A stretch of 64,000 nucleotides of DNA from Flavobacteriales bacterium. GTDB lineage: Bacteria > Bacteroidota > Bacteroidia > Flavobacteriales_F > PHOS-HE28. The translations under genes were made by a program, and so were the position numbers. Positions 19,105 to 26,433 of this stretch are shown here, one piece after another. The first letter of the stretch is position 1. The number at the start of each line of letters is the position of its first letter. Under the pieces are notes generated by a model, which made no database searches, was not told the DNA's origin, and was given only the letters and a program-made list of their open reading frames with translations. The stretch is taken from assembly GCA_016713875.1 (NCBI GenBank), contig JADJOI010000003.1:2542001-2606000 (forward strand), in the 5' to 3' direction.

Positions 19105-19818
19105 GTGCCCGAACGGCTGGTCATCATCCCCACGTACGACGAGCGTGAGAACATCCGGGAGATCCTGGACGCCGTGCTCGCCTTATCGCCGTCGTTCCAT
19201 GTCCTGGTGGTGGATGACAACAGCCCGGACGGAACGGCCGCCCTGGTGAAGGAGCATCGCGGCACGGACCCCGCACGCATCCACCTGCTGGAACGATCGG
19301 GCAAACTCGGCCTCGGCACGGCCTACATCGCGGGCTTCAAGTGGGCGTTGCAGCACGGCTATGCGTACGTGTTCGAGATGGACGCCGACTTCAGCCACGA
19401 CCCGAAGGACCTGCCCCGGCTCCATGCCGCATGCGCTGAAGGCGGGGCCGACATGAGCGTCGGTTCGCGCTACGTGAAGGGCGGCCGCGTGCATGATTGG
19501 AGCTGGGACCGAGTGCTGATGAGCAGCATGGCCTCCCTGTACGTGCGCGTCGTGCTTTGGCTGGGGGTGCGCGACACCACGGCGGGCTTCGTGTGTTACA
19601 CCCGGCGCGTGCTGGAGGCACTGCCACTGGACGATATCCGCTTCGTGGGCTATGCCTTCCAGATCGAGATGAAATACCGCGTGAAGCGACTGGGCTTCCG
19701 CATCGCCGAGGTACCCATCACCTTCCGCGACCGGCGCAAGGGCAAGAGCAAGATGAGCATGGGCATCTTCAACGAGGCCTTCTTCGGCGTGCTGCAGATG
19801 CGCCGCCGCATCCCATGA
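19105..19818 (+). CDS. polyprenol-phosphate mannose synthase-type glycosyltransferase
   Basis: A 237-residue GT2 enzyme of the dolichol-phosphate mannose synthase group, without the membrane tail seen in some relatives. It starts at GTG 19105 as MPERLVIIPTYDERENI. Key motifs are VVDDNSPDGT (Asp37, Asp38) for nucleotide binding, GLGTAYIAGF and the metal-binding EMDADFSHDP (Asp93, Asp95). Near the end, GKSKMS is typical. It would move a sugar from GDP or UDP to a polyprenyl phosphate at the inner membrane, supplying lipid-linked sugar for envelope glycans. It overlaps the next gene (ATGA at 19815), an arrangement with DUF4296 that is common in Bacteroidota. Confidence 0.92.
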   Translation: MPERLVIIPTYDERENIREILDAVLALSPSFHVLVVDDNSPDGTAALVKEHRGTDPARIHLLERSGKLGLGTAYIAGFKWALQHGYAYVFEMDADFSHDPKDLPRLHAACAEGGADMSVGSRYVKGGRVHDWSWDRVLMSSMASLYVRVVLWLGVRDTTAGFVCYTRRVLEALPLDDIRFVGYAFQIEMKYRVKRLGFRIAEVPITFRDRRKGKSKMSMGIFNEAFFGVLQMRRRIP

Positions 19819-20270
19819 GCATCTGCGACCGCAGCGGGTCGTCGTCGAGCACGAGGCCCGCCCTCCTCTGCAGCGGATCCCCGCTCCTGCGCCTGCGCCT
19901 GCTCCTGCCCCCGCTCCTGCTCCTGCTCCTCTCCCTCACCGCCTGCACTTCCGGCGGACCTCCGGCCGACATCCTCCCGCGCGACCGCTTCGTGCAGGTG
20001 CTGGCCGAGGCCCAGCTCATCGAAGCGCGGGTCAACCGCGAAGGCACCGTGGAGCACCGCAGCAACGAACGGGTGGACGGCTACTACGCCGAGCTGTTCA
20101 CGCACCAGGGCATCACGCAAGAGCAGTTCGGCCGCAGCTTCGACCACTATGCGCAGGACCCGGCCGTGCTGAAGGACATCTACGGCGACGTCATCGCCGA
20201 GCTCAGCAAGCGCAAGGATGAGGCGATGAACGCGCGGCCGGACAGCCTTAGTCCCGCGGCGCATCCATGA
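19815..20270 (+). CDS. DUF4296-family lipoprotein
   Basis: 151 residues. The hydrophobic start is unusually Leu-rich (LLRLRLLLPPLLLLLLSLTAC), encoded by a low-complexity CTCCTG/CGCCTG run at 19885-19935, with the lipobox Cys at 44. The mature part, ILPRDRFVQVLAEAQLIEA and later YAQDPAVLKDIYGDVIAEL, matches DUF4296, a small helical family of unknown role. It follows the glycosyltransferase with a four-base overlap. Its last 23 bases overlap the convergent epimerase gene. Length change in the Leu codon run could be tolerated. Confidence 0.85.
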   Translation: MSICDRSGSSSSTRPALLCSGSPLLRLRLLLPPLLLLLLSLTACTSGGPPADILPRDRFVQVLAEAQLIEARVNREGTVEHRSNERVDGYYAELFTHQGITQEQFGRSFDHYAQDPAVLKDIYGDVIAELSKRKDEAMNARPDSLSPAAHP

Positions 20271-21255
20271 GCGACGCTGTGTAGCCCACGGCCTCCTCGG
20301 CGCTGCGCAGCGACAGGCCCAGGTGGCGCCGCAGCTTGCCATCATCGAAGCGCCGCTGGCGCAGGGAGGTCCGCGCCGTGTCACGCGTCACCAGGGGCCT
20401 TCCGCCGAACAGCAGGGTGCGCAGGCGTTCCGCCCGCCAGGCCAGCTCCAGCATCCACGGGCGGATGGGGCGGGAGGGCGCCGGCCGGCCGAAGGCCGCA
20501 CAGAACAGTCCGAACAGCCGCTGGTAGGTGATGGCCTCGCCGGCGATCAGGTAGCGCTCGCCCTCGCCCGGCCCGTGCAACAGGCGCACGCAGGCCTCGG
20601 CCACGTCGCGCACATCCACCACGCTGGTGCTTCCCGGCGGATACCACCGGGTGCCCTTCCGCAGGCGGTCGGCCATGGTGCGGCTGCTGCGGCCTGCCAG
20701 GCCGGGACCGATGATGAGGCTCGGGTTCACCAGCACGGCGTCGAGCCCTTCGGCCACCCCGCGGTGCACCTCCAGTTCCGCGGCGTACTTGCTCACCGCG
20801 TACACCGAGCGTTGTTCGTCCTCGGCCCACGGCGTGTCCTCCGTCACGGGTGCGCCATCGGGCGAGGTGCCCAGCGCAGCGATGCTGCTCACGTGGCACA
20901 GCCGCTCCACCCCGGCCTCCAGCGCGGCGTTCACCACGTGGGCGGTGCCCGTCACGTTCACGTCCAGCAGGGCCTCGGCGTCGCGGGGGTCGAAGCTCAC
21001 CAGCGCCGCGCAATGCACCACCTGCCGCACGCCGGCCATCGCCTCGGCCAGCGCCACGGGGTCCAGCATGTCGCCTTCGCACCAGGTCACCCGCGCCAGC
21101 AGGGCCGCGCCATCGGGCTCGCGCCCCAGCAGTCGCTCCACGAAGCGGCGGTCGCTGCCGGCGCGCACCAGCGCCCGCACCGTGTGGCCCTCGCGGCACA
21201 GGGCCACCAGCACGTGGCTGCCCACGATGCCCGTCGCCCCCGTCACCAGCCGCAT
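20248..21255 (-). CDS. NAD(P)-dependent epimerase/dehydratase (extended SDR)
   Basis: A 335-residue Rossmann protein. The cofactor loop is VTGATGIVGSH (5-14), an Asp-rich segment GDMLDP (61-66) follows, and the catalytic dyad is YAVSK (Tyr152, Lys156). The order and the HCAALVS and HVSSIAALG segments fit the dihydroflavonol reductase-like group. Substrates in that group vary widely (sugars, sterols, aldehydes), so none is proposed. The 3' end overlaps the DUF4296 gene by 23 bases. The 5' end is divergent from tyrS, with only about 50 bases between them. Confidence 0.9.
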   Translation of the reverse strand: MRLVTGATGIVGSHVLVALCREGHTVRALVRAGSDRRFVERLLGREPDGAALLARVTWCEGDMLDPVALAEAMAGVRQVVHCAALVSFDPRDAEALLDVNVTGTAHVVNAALEAGVERLCHVSSIAALGTSPDGAPVTEDTPWAEDEQRSVYAVSKYAAELEVHRGVAEGLDAVLVNPSLIIGPGLAGRSSRTMADRLRKGTRWYPPGSTSVVDVRDVAEACVRLLHGPGEGERYLIAGEAITYQRLFGLFCAAFGRPAPSRPIRPWMLELAWRAERLRTLLFGGRPLVTRDTARTSLRQRRFDDGKLRRHLGLSLRSAEEAVGYTASLMDAPRD

Positions 21256-21286
21256 GGGCGCAAGTTAGCCGCCACCGGGGCCCGGC

Positions 21287-21294
21287 TATCTTTG
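21287..21294 (+). promoter_or_regulatory. consensus minus-7 box TATCTTTG for tyrS
   Basis: A perfect TAnnTTTG match, 12 bases before ATG 21307. The flanking GGCTATCTTTGG is identical to that before the glycosyltransferase at 19105. Confidence 0.6.
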
Positions 21295-21306
21295 GCGCCT
21301 TCCGCC

Positions 21307-22584
21307 ATGGCCATCGACTTCCTGCACGAACTGCGCTGGCGCGGCCTGCTGCACGAGGCCACGCCCGGCGTCGGGGAGCTGCTCGCCGCCGGCCCCGTCA
21401 CCGGCTATATCGGCTTCGACCCCACCGCCGACAGCCTGCATGTGGGCAACCTGGTGCCCATCATGATGCTCGTGCACTTCCAACGCTGCGGCCACATCCC
21501 CGTCGCCCTCGTCGGCGGCGCCACGGGCATGGTGGGCGACCCCAGCGGCAAGAAGGCCGAGCGCCAGCTGCTCGACGAGGACACCCTGCGCCACAACACC
21601 GCCTGCATCCGCGCGCAGCTCGCCCGCTTCATCGACTTCGATCGCGGCGGCGCGCAGCTGGTCAACAACTACGACTGGTTCAAGGACATCGGCTTCCTGG
21701 CCTTCATCCGCGACGTGGGCAAGCACATCACCGTCAACTACATGATGGCGAAGGACTCCGTGAAGAACCGCCTGGAGACGGGCATCAGCTTCACGGAGTT
21801 CAGCTACCAGCTGGTGCAGGGCTACGACTTCGTGCACCTGCACCGCGCGCTGGGCGTGCGCCTGCAGATGGGCGGCAGCGACCAGTGGGGCAACATCACC
21901 ACCGGCACGGAGCTCATCCGGCGGATGGGCGGCGGCGAGGCCCACGCCATCACCAACGTGCTCATCACCAAGGCGGACGGCAGCAAGTTCGGCAAGAGCG
22001 AGGGCGGCAACGTGTGGCTCGACGCGCGGCGCACCAGCCCCTACCGCTTCTACCAGTTCTGGCTCAACACCAGCGACGCCGATGCGGAGCGCTACGTGCG
22101 CATCTTCACCACCTGGACCCAGGCCGAGGTGGAAGCCCGCGTGGCGGAGCATGCCAAGGCCCCGCACCTGCGCCAGCTGCAGAAGGCCCTGGCGGAGGAC
22201 CTCACGCGGCGCTTGCACGGGCAGCAGGAACTGGACAGTGCGGTGCAGGCCACGGCCCTCATCTTCGGCCAGGCCGGCCCCGAAGCGCTGGCGACCCTCA
22301 CCGACCAGCAATGGACGGACGTGTTCGAGGGGGTTCCGCAGGCCGAGGTGCCGCGCGCCTTGCTCAATGATGGTCTGCCCATCGCCGACCTGCTCAGCGA
22401 TCGCACCGGCTTCTTGTCCAGCAAGGGCGAGGCCCGGCGGGCGCTGCGCGAAGGCTCCATCGCGGTCAACAAGGTGAAGGCCGCGGAGGACCGCACCGTC
22501 AATGCGCAGGACCTGCTCGGCGGGCGTTACCTCCTGCTCCAGCGCGGCAAGAAGAACTACTTCCTGGTGAAGGCGGTCGGCTGA
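21307..22584 (+). CDS. tyrS: tyrosyl-tRNA synthetase
   Basis: 425 residues, the normal bacterial length. TyrS charges tRNA-Tyr with tyrosine using ATP. The class I signatures are LHVGN (44-48, the HIGH equivalent, inside GFDPTADSLHVGNLVP) and KFGKS (227-231, the KMSKS equivalent). The tyrosine-site segment QGYDFVHLH and MGGSDQWGNI are present. The C-terminus (about 350-425) carries an S4-like RNA-binding domain with SKGEARRALREGSIAVNKVK. ATG 21307 follows closely on a promoter box. The gene is followed by a long repeat-rich intergenic region. Confidence 0.97.
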   Translation: MAIDFLHELRWRGLLHEATPGVGELLAAGPVTGYIGFDPTADSLHVGNLVPIMMLVHFQRCGHIPVALVGGATGMVGDPSGKKAERQLLDEDTLRHNTACIRAQLARFIDFDRGGAQLVNNYDWFKDIGFLAFIRDVGKHITVNYMMAKDSVKNRLETGISFTEFSYQLVQGYDFVHLHRALGVRLQMGGSDQWGNITTGTELIRRMGGGEAHAITNVLITKADGSKFGKSEGGNVWLDARRTSPYRFYQFWLNTSDADAERYVRIFTTWTQAEVEARVAEHAKAPHLRQLQKALAEDLTRRLHGQQELDSAVQATALIFGQAGPEALATLTDQQWTDVFEGVPQAEVPRALLNDGLPIADLLSDRTGFLSSKGEARRALREGSIAVNKVKAAEDRTVNAQDLLGGRYLLLQRGKKNYFLVKAVG

Positions 22585-22665
22585 CCGGGTGAACGCCCCA
22601 CCTGCGCGTGTTCCCGTCCGCTTGGGGGGAGATCGCCACGCCGGCCTAGCCCACACGACGCAACT

Positions 22666-22900
22666 CCCCTCCTGCGCGTGGATCGCTCCACGCGCCGGGC
22701 AAGGAGGGTCCGCCGTCGCTGTGCTATGGCGGACAAAGTTGGGGGAGGTGGCCGCTCGGCACGCCGGATCCCTGCGGATCGGAACCTCCCCGTGCCCCTC
22801 CTTGTGCGGAGCAGCGAGCGTTCGCTGCTCAGGAGGGGGCTTGATCGGGTTGAACTCCCCTCCTGCGCGTGGATCGCTCCACGCGCCGGGCAAGGAGGGG
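22666..22900. repeat. hairpin array A1-B1-A2
   Basis: Element A: outer arms CCCCTCCT/AGGAGGGG, inner 9-bp stem GCGCGTGGA/TCCACGCGC, loop TCGC, and a one-sided six-base bulge CGGGCA on the 3' side. Element B: the same outer arms, inner 9-bp stem GAGCAGCGA/TCGCTGCTC, loop GCGT, and a six-base bulge TGTGCG on the 5' side. B therefore looks like A in reverse orientation with a replaced inner stem. Confidence 0.85.
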
Positions 22901-22946
22901 CTGGGGGAGGTGGCGGCTCAGTCATGCCGGGATCCCGTCCGCTTCG

Positions 22947-23067
22947 GGGAGATCGCCACGCATCCCTTCGGGCTGCTCGCGATGACGGTACGGAGGGGTC
23001 CATCAAAGAACCTGTCATTTTCCGACCCGTCATCGCGACGCTCCGCGAGGAGCGGAAGCGATCTCCC
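22947..23067. repeat. long imperfect inverted repeat, copy 1
   Basis: Outer 10-bp arms GGGAGATCGC (22947-22956) and GCGATCTCCC (23058-23067), with inner 11-bp arms CGCGATGACGG (22978-22988) and CCGTCATCGCG (23027-23037). A diverged copy lies at 25492-25613. Confidence 0.8.
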
Positions 23068-23100
23068 TTGGCCCGCCGTGGTCCTTGTGAAGCCGCCCCG

Positions 23101-23220
23101 CAGCCGGAAGCCGGAGGTCTGTGGCCGGAAGCTGGAGGCTAGTGGCTGGTGGCCGGAGGCCTGTGGCCGGAAGCTGGAGGCTAGTGGCTGGTGGCTTGTG
23201 GCCGGAAGCTGGAGGCCACG
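23101..23220. repeat. GC-rich minisatellite (GCCGGAAGCTGGAGGC family)
   Basis: Short, irregular direct repeats of GGCCGGAAGCTGGAGGCTAG and TGGCTGGTGGC. Related stretches lie at 25647-25733, 28591-28670 and, on the opposite strand, 63931-64000. Confidence 0.8.
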
Positions 23221-23265
23221 TCCAATGCTCCCGTCAGGTCGCTACACTTCTTCCTCCTTCCTCCC

Positions 23266-24815
23266 TCACTCCACCACCACCTTCGCCCCGCTCACCCACC
23301 GCCCCTCCACCACCAGGTGCACGTGGTACAGGCCCGGGGAAGTGCCGCCCAGGTCCAGGGTATGTCCCTGCTCCGCCAGCGCCACCGGCCAGCTGCCCAT
23401 CACCTGTCCCGCCGCGCTCACCAGCGTCAGCTGCGCCGAACCGGTCACCGCCTCCGGCAGGTCCCACGCCACCTGCACCTGCCCCTGCCCCTGCGCCTGC
23501 ACAGGGTTTGGCCACACGCGCAGCGCCCCGCGCAGGTTCGTCACCTGGCTCGTCAGGCCCGTGATCAGGTGGCAGCCCGGCTCCAGGCAGCCCATGCTGT
23601 CCACCTTCACCACCCACGTGTCCTGTCCGTAGATCGGCGGGTCGTTCGGATTGTTGCTGGCCGGATAGGCGGTTCCTACTGCGATGAAACCTCCATCGGC
23701 GGTGGGCACCACATCGCGCAAGGTCCCGAAACCTTGGGTCCATACACTATCCGCGTACTGGTAGTACCGCAACCAGAGGCTGTCGCCCTGCGCCGTGGTC
23801 CGCAACAGCACGCCGTTGAACAGGCTGGGCAACGAGCTCTGCCCCACCGCGATCAGGTCGCCACCGGGGTTCACCTCCTTCACGGCAAATAGCGCGTTGT
23901 CGAATTGGGCCCCGTCGTAGGTCTTGTTCCAGAGCGTCGTCCCATCCGGGTCGACCTTCACCAGGGCCAATACCTGATCCTCGGCCACATTCAAGGTGAA
24001 GCTGGTCGCAAAAACAACGGTGCCATCCGCCAGGCTGGTCACATGGGCATTGGGGAAGTCATTGTATACGGTCCCATACGTCTCCTGCCACACTTCCTGT
24101 CCCGAGCTATCCACCCGCAGCAGCCATTGGTCGTAGTTGCCACCGCCGGCGTTCAGCTGGCCACCCAGGTAATAGCCGTTCGCTGGCGCCAGGTCCACCG
24201 TTGTCAGATACTCCGTCCGGTTCGCCAGCCCGTAGGTCTGCACCCACTCCTGGCTCCCCAGGCTGTCCACCTTCAGCAGAAAGCCGTCCAAGCTCGTCCC
24301 GCTGCTGCTGGTCTCGCCCACGATCACGTAGCCTCCGTCGAGGGTGGCCTTCGCTTGGCGACCGATGCGCTCATCTCCCACGCTTCCATAGGCCAACAAA
24401 CTGTCAAACACCCCGGTTGGTCTGAAGAAATACAACACAGCGCGGTCGATGTTCGCCGTGTCCTTGTCCCCTCCGCCCACAACAACACCACCTCCATGGC
24501 GCGGACATCCTGTATTCACCCACCCAGGGTAGGTGGAGTACCCGTCCAGAAAGGCCACCGCGGTATCCAAGGGCTCCCCGTCTGCGTTGATCCGCAGGGC
24601 CGTGACGACAGAACTGTAGATCAGGCTTCCTACTTGCAGCTTTCCGCTCAACACCACAAGCCAGGTACTATCGGCTAGTGGCTCGATCCCCACTGCGCCC
24701 TGTGCACGGTTTTGCCCCAAGACATCGTAGCGCCGCATGAATGCCTGCCCTTGCTCGTTGTCGTCTCCAGCAACGCAGGCACCAGAACGATCATCACGAT
24801 CCAGAATCGCTTCAT
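23266..24815 (-). pseudogene. T9SS type A cargo protein, frameshifted after the signal peptide
   Basis: The frame encoding most of the protein is a beta-propeller-like series of WLLRVDSSGQEVWQETYG and LLKVDSLGSQEWVQTYG units, ending in a type A sorting tail (ALRVWPNPVQ, VSAAGQ, LDLGGTSPGLYHV). Its best signal peptide, MKRFWIVMIVLVPALL from ATG 24815, lies in another frame. The two join cleanly if one C is added to the CCC run at 24748-24750, giving SKGQAFMRRYD. Without it only an internal ATG near 24738 remains, with no export signal. The loss may be a sequencing slip or a real lesion. The ATG overlaps the stop of an upstream T9SS gene remnant (ATGA), so it was once part of an operon. Confidence 0.75.
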
Positions 24816-24931
24816 CGCACCAGTTCAAACTTGGCCACACCGATCCGGATGCCATCGGCCTCCAGCACGGCAGTGTACACGCCGGTAGCCAAGGTACGGG
24901 TCGATGGGGAAGGTGATCGCATCCGCATCAG
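24812..24931 (-). pseudogene. C-terminal remnant of a T9SS type A cargo gene
   Basis: The minus strand reads RTLATGVYTAVLEADGIRIG and then VAKFELVR and a TGA at 24812-24814. This is the last strand pair of a type A sorting domain (G-x-Y-x-A/V-L pattern), without the rest of the protein. Its upstream side runs straight into the hairpin array starting at 24954. The stop overlaps the ATG of the next gene. The array or its cassette has probably replaced the 5' part of the gene. Confidence 0.6.
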
Positions 24932-24953
24932 GGAGATCCTTGCCGGATGAACG

Positions 24954-25460
24954 CCCCTCCTGCGCGTGGATCGCTCCACGCGCCGGGCAAGGAGGGGCTG
25001 GGGGAGGTGGCCGCTCAGTCACACCTGGATCCCATTCAGATCGAAACCTCCCCGTACCCCTCCTTGTGCGGAGCAGCGAGTGTTCGCTGCTCAGGAGGGG
25101 GCTTGATCGGGTTGAACGCCCCTCCTGCGCGTGGATCGCTCCACGCGCCGGGCAAGGAGGGGCCGGGGGAGGTAGCGGCTCAGTCACACCTGGATCCCAG
25201 TCAGATCGAAACCTCCCCGTGCCCCTCCTTGTGCGGAGCAGCGAGCGTTCGCTGCCCAGGAGGGGGCTTGATCGGGTTGAACTCCCCTCCTGCGCGTGGA
25301 TCGCTCCACGCGCCGGGCAAGGAGGGTCCGCCGTCGCTGTGCTATGGCGGACAAAGTTGGGGGAGGTGACAACTCGGGTACGCCCGGATCTTCTGCGGAT
25401 CGAAACCTCCCCGCGCCCCTCCTTATGCACCCGCAGCGAGCGTTCGCTGCTCAGGAGGGG
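24954..25460. repeat. hairpin array A3-B3-A4-B4-A5-B5
   Basis: Same A and B elements as at 22666-22900, strictly alternating. A3 to A4 and A4 to A5 are each 165 bases apart, as are B3 and B4. A5 carries the same insertion with TGCTATGGCGGACAAAGTTG as A1. B4 has one base change in the inner stem (GCTGCCC). Confidence 0.85.
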
Positions 25461-25491
25461 GCTTGATCACGGCTGGCTCCCGTCCGCTTCG

Positions 25492-25613
25492 GGGAGATCG
25501 CCACGCATCCCTTCGGGCTGCTCGCGACGACGGTGCGGATGTATTTGGTCCATGGTCCGATCATTTTCCCCACCGTCTTCGCGAAGGCGGTCTTCCGCCT
25601 GAAGCGATCTCCC
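25492..25613. repeat. long imperfect inverted repeat, copy 2
   Basis: Outer arms GGGAGATCGC (25492-25501) and GCGATCTCCC (25604-25613) are perfect. Inner arms (25523-25533 and 25573-25583) pair with one mismatch. The loop differs completely from copy 1, while the arms are kept. Confidence 0.75.
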
Positions 25614-25646
25614 TTCGCGCGCCGAGGTCTTCGTGAAGCCGCCCCG

Positions 25647-25733
25647 CAGCCGGAAGCCGGAGGCCTGTGGCCGGAAGCTGGAGGCTAGCGGCTGGTGGCG
25701 TGTGGCCGGAAGCTGGAGGCTAGTGGCTGCTGC
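25647..25733. repeat. GC-rich minisatellite, second site
   Basis: Repeats GGCCGGAAGCTGGAGGCTAG-like units as at 23101-23220, again just after the long inverted repeat. Confidence 0.8.
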
Positions 25734-25788
25734 CGTCAGGTTGTCTCCTCGTTCAGCTTTCCTCTTTCAGCTTCCTCCCGCCGCTCCC

Positions 25789-25796
25789 TATCTTGC
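25789..25796 (+). promoter_or_regulatory. minus-7-like box TATCTTGC
   Basis: Eight bases before the GTG at 25804, so the leader would be nearly absent. Its spacing supports the GTG start over longer in-frame options that read into the minisatellite. Confidence 0.4.
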
Positions 25797-25803
25797 TCCA
25801 CCC

Positions 25804-26382
25804 GTGCGCCACGCCTGCCTTGCTTCCTTGCTGCTGCTGGCGCCACCGGCCCTGGCACAGGACGGCACCTTCCAGATCCTCAAGGGCGGCAAGCCCGTCG
25901 GCCGCATCGAGGTCAGCCGCACCGAGGCCGGTGGCCGGGCGGAGTACAGGATGATCTCGCGCTCCTCCATCGTGGTGTTGTGGACCCACGACGTGCGCAG
26001 CGACCTCTCCACCGTGTACGAGGGCGACCGCGTCACCCGCTGCCACAGCACCTACCACGTGGATGATGAGCTGCGCGACAGCAGTTCCATGTACACCGTC
26101 GGTGGGCGGCCCCTGTGCTACGTGCACCCCAACAAGGTCTTCGTGGGCCGCGCGGACAACCCGTGGACCATCGCCCGCATGTACTACGAGGAGCCTGTGG
26201 GCCAGGACAGCATCTTCGTGGAAAGCGAGCTGCGGGACTGCCCCCTGCGCGCGGTGGGCGACGGGCGCTACCTCCTCACCATGCCGGACAAGGGCACCAA
26301 CCACTACACCTACCGCGACGGTGTGCTCCACGAGGTGCTGGTGGACCGCACGCTCTTCAACCTGCTCTTCCGCCGCACCTGA
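25804..26382 (+). CDS. secreted DUF6134-like protein
   Basis: 192 residues from GTG 25804, giving the signal peptide MRHACLASLLLLAPPALAQ. The mature domain has FQILKGGKPVGRIEVSR, a central STVYEGDRVT segment, ARMYYEEP and a C-terminal LLTMPDKGTNHYTYRDG followed by an EVLVDRTLF strand. That order matches, from memory, the DUF6134 family, beta-rich periplasmic proteins of unknown function in Bacteroidota. A longer reading frame extends upstream into minisatellite sequence and is not credible as protein. It converges with the thioredoxin-fold gene across a shared terminator. Confidence 0.75.
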   Translation: MRHACLASLLLLAPPALAQDGTFQILKGGKPVGRIEVSRTEAGGRAEYRMISRSSIVVLWTHDVRSDLSTVYEGDRVTRCHSTYHVDDELRDSSSMYTVGGRPLCYVHPNKVFVGRADNPWTIARMYYEEPVGQDSIFVESELRDCPLRAVGDGRYLLTMPDKGTNHYTYRDGVLHEVLVDRTLFNLLFRRT

Positions 26383-26388
26383 ACGACG

Positions 26389-26412
26389 AAGGGCGCCCCG
26401 CAGGGCGCCCTT
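26389..26412. terminator. bidirectional hairpin terminator
   Basis: A perfect 10-bp stem AAGGGCGCCC/GGGCGCCCTT with loop CGCA lies between two convergent genes. Its symmetric arms could serve both. Confidence 0.75.
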
Positions 26413-26433
26413 CACCGGTCATCGATCGGTGGT

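Larger units (their letters stand above)
22585..23265. repeat. intergenic repeat cassette 1 (no gene seen)
   Basis: I see no credible gene here. The stretch holds hairpins A1 (22666-22709), B1 (22795-22838) and A2 (22857-22900). A third small inverted repeat (TCCGCC with GGCGGA) lies near 22709-22733. A long inverted repeat spans 22947-23067 and a GC-rich minisatellite 23101-23220. The same kinds of elements, in similar order, reappear at 24954-25733 on the other side of a T9SS gene. Confidence 0.85.
24932..25803. repeat. intergenic repeat cassette 2 (no gene seen)
   Basis: No credible gene. It holds hairpins A3 (24954-24997), B3 (25057-25100), A4 (25119-25162), B4 (25222-25265), A5 (25284-25327) and B5 (25416-25460), with a period of 165 bases for the first repeats. 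The long inverted repeat copy 2 (25492-25613) and minisatellite (25647-25733) follow. A short low-complexity T/C-rich stretch then leads into the next promoter. Confidence 0.85.

Noticed and set aside
22666..25460. CRISPR array
   Set aside because: The repeated units are imperfect alternating hairpins with conserved spacers rather than short repeats with unique spacers, and no cas gene is present.
24931..25602. Apparent proteins across the hairpin arrays on both strands (repeated ARGSLHAPGKEG and RSVTPGS-like peptides)
   Set aside because: The peptides only translate the A and B hairpins and shift between frames; there is no domain or start signal.
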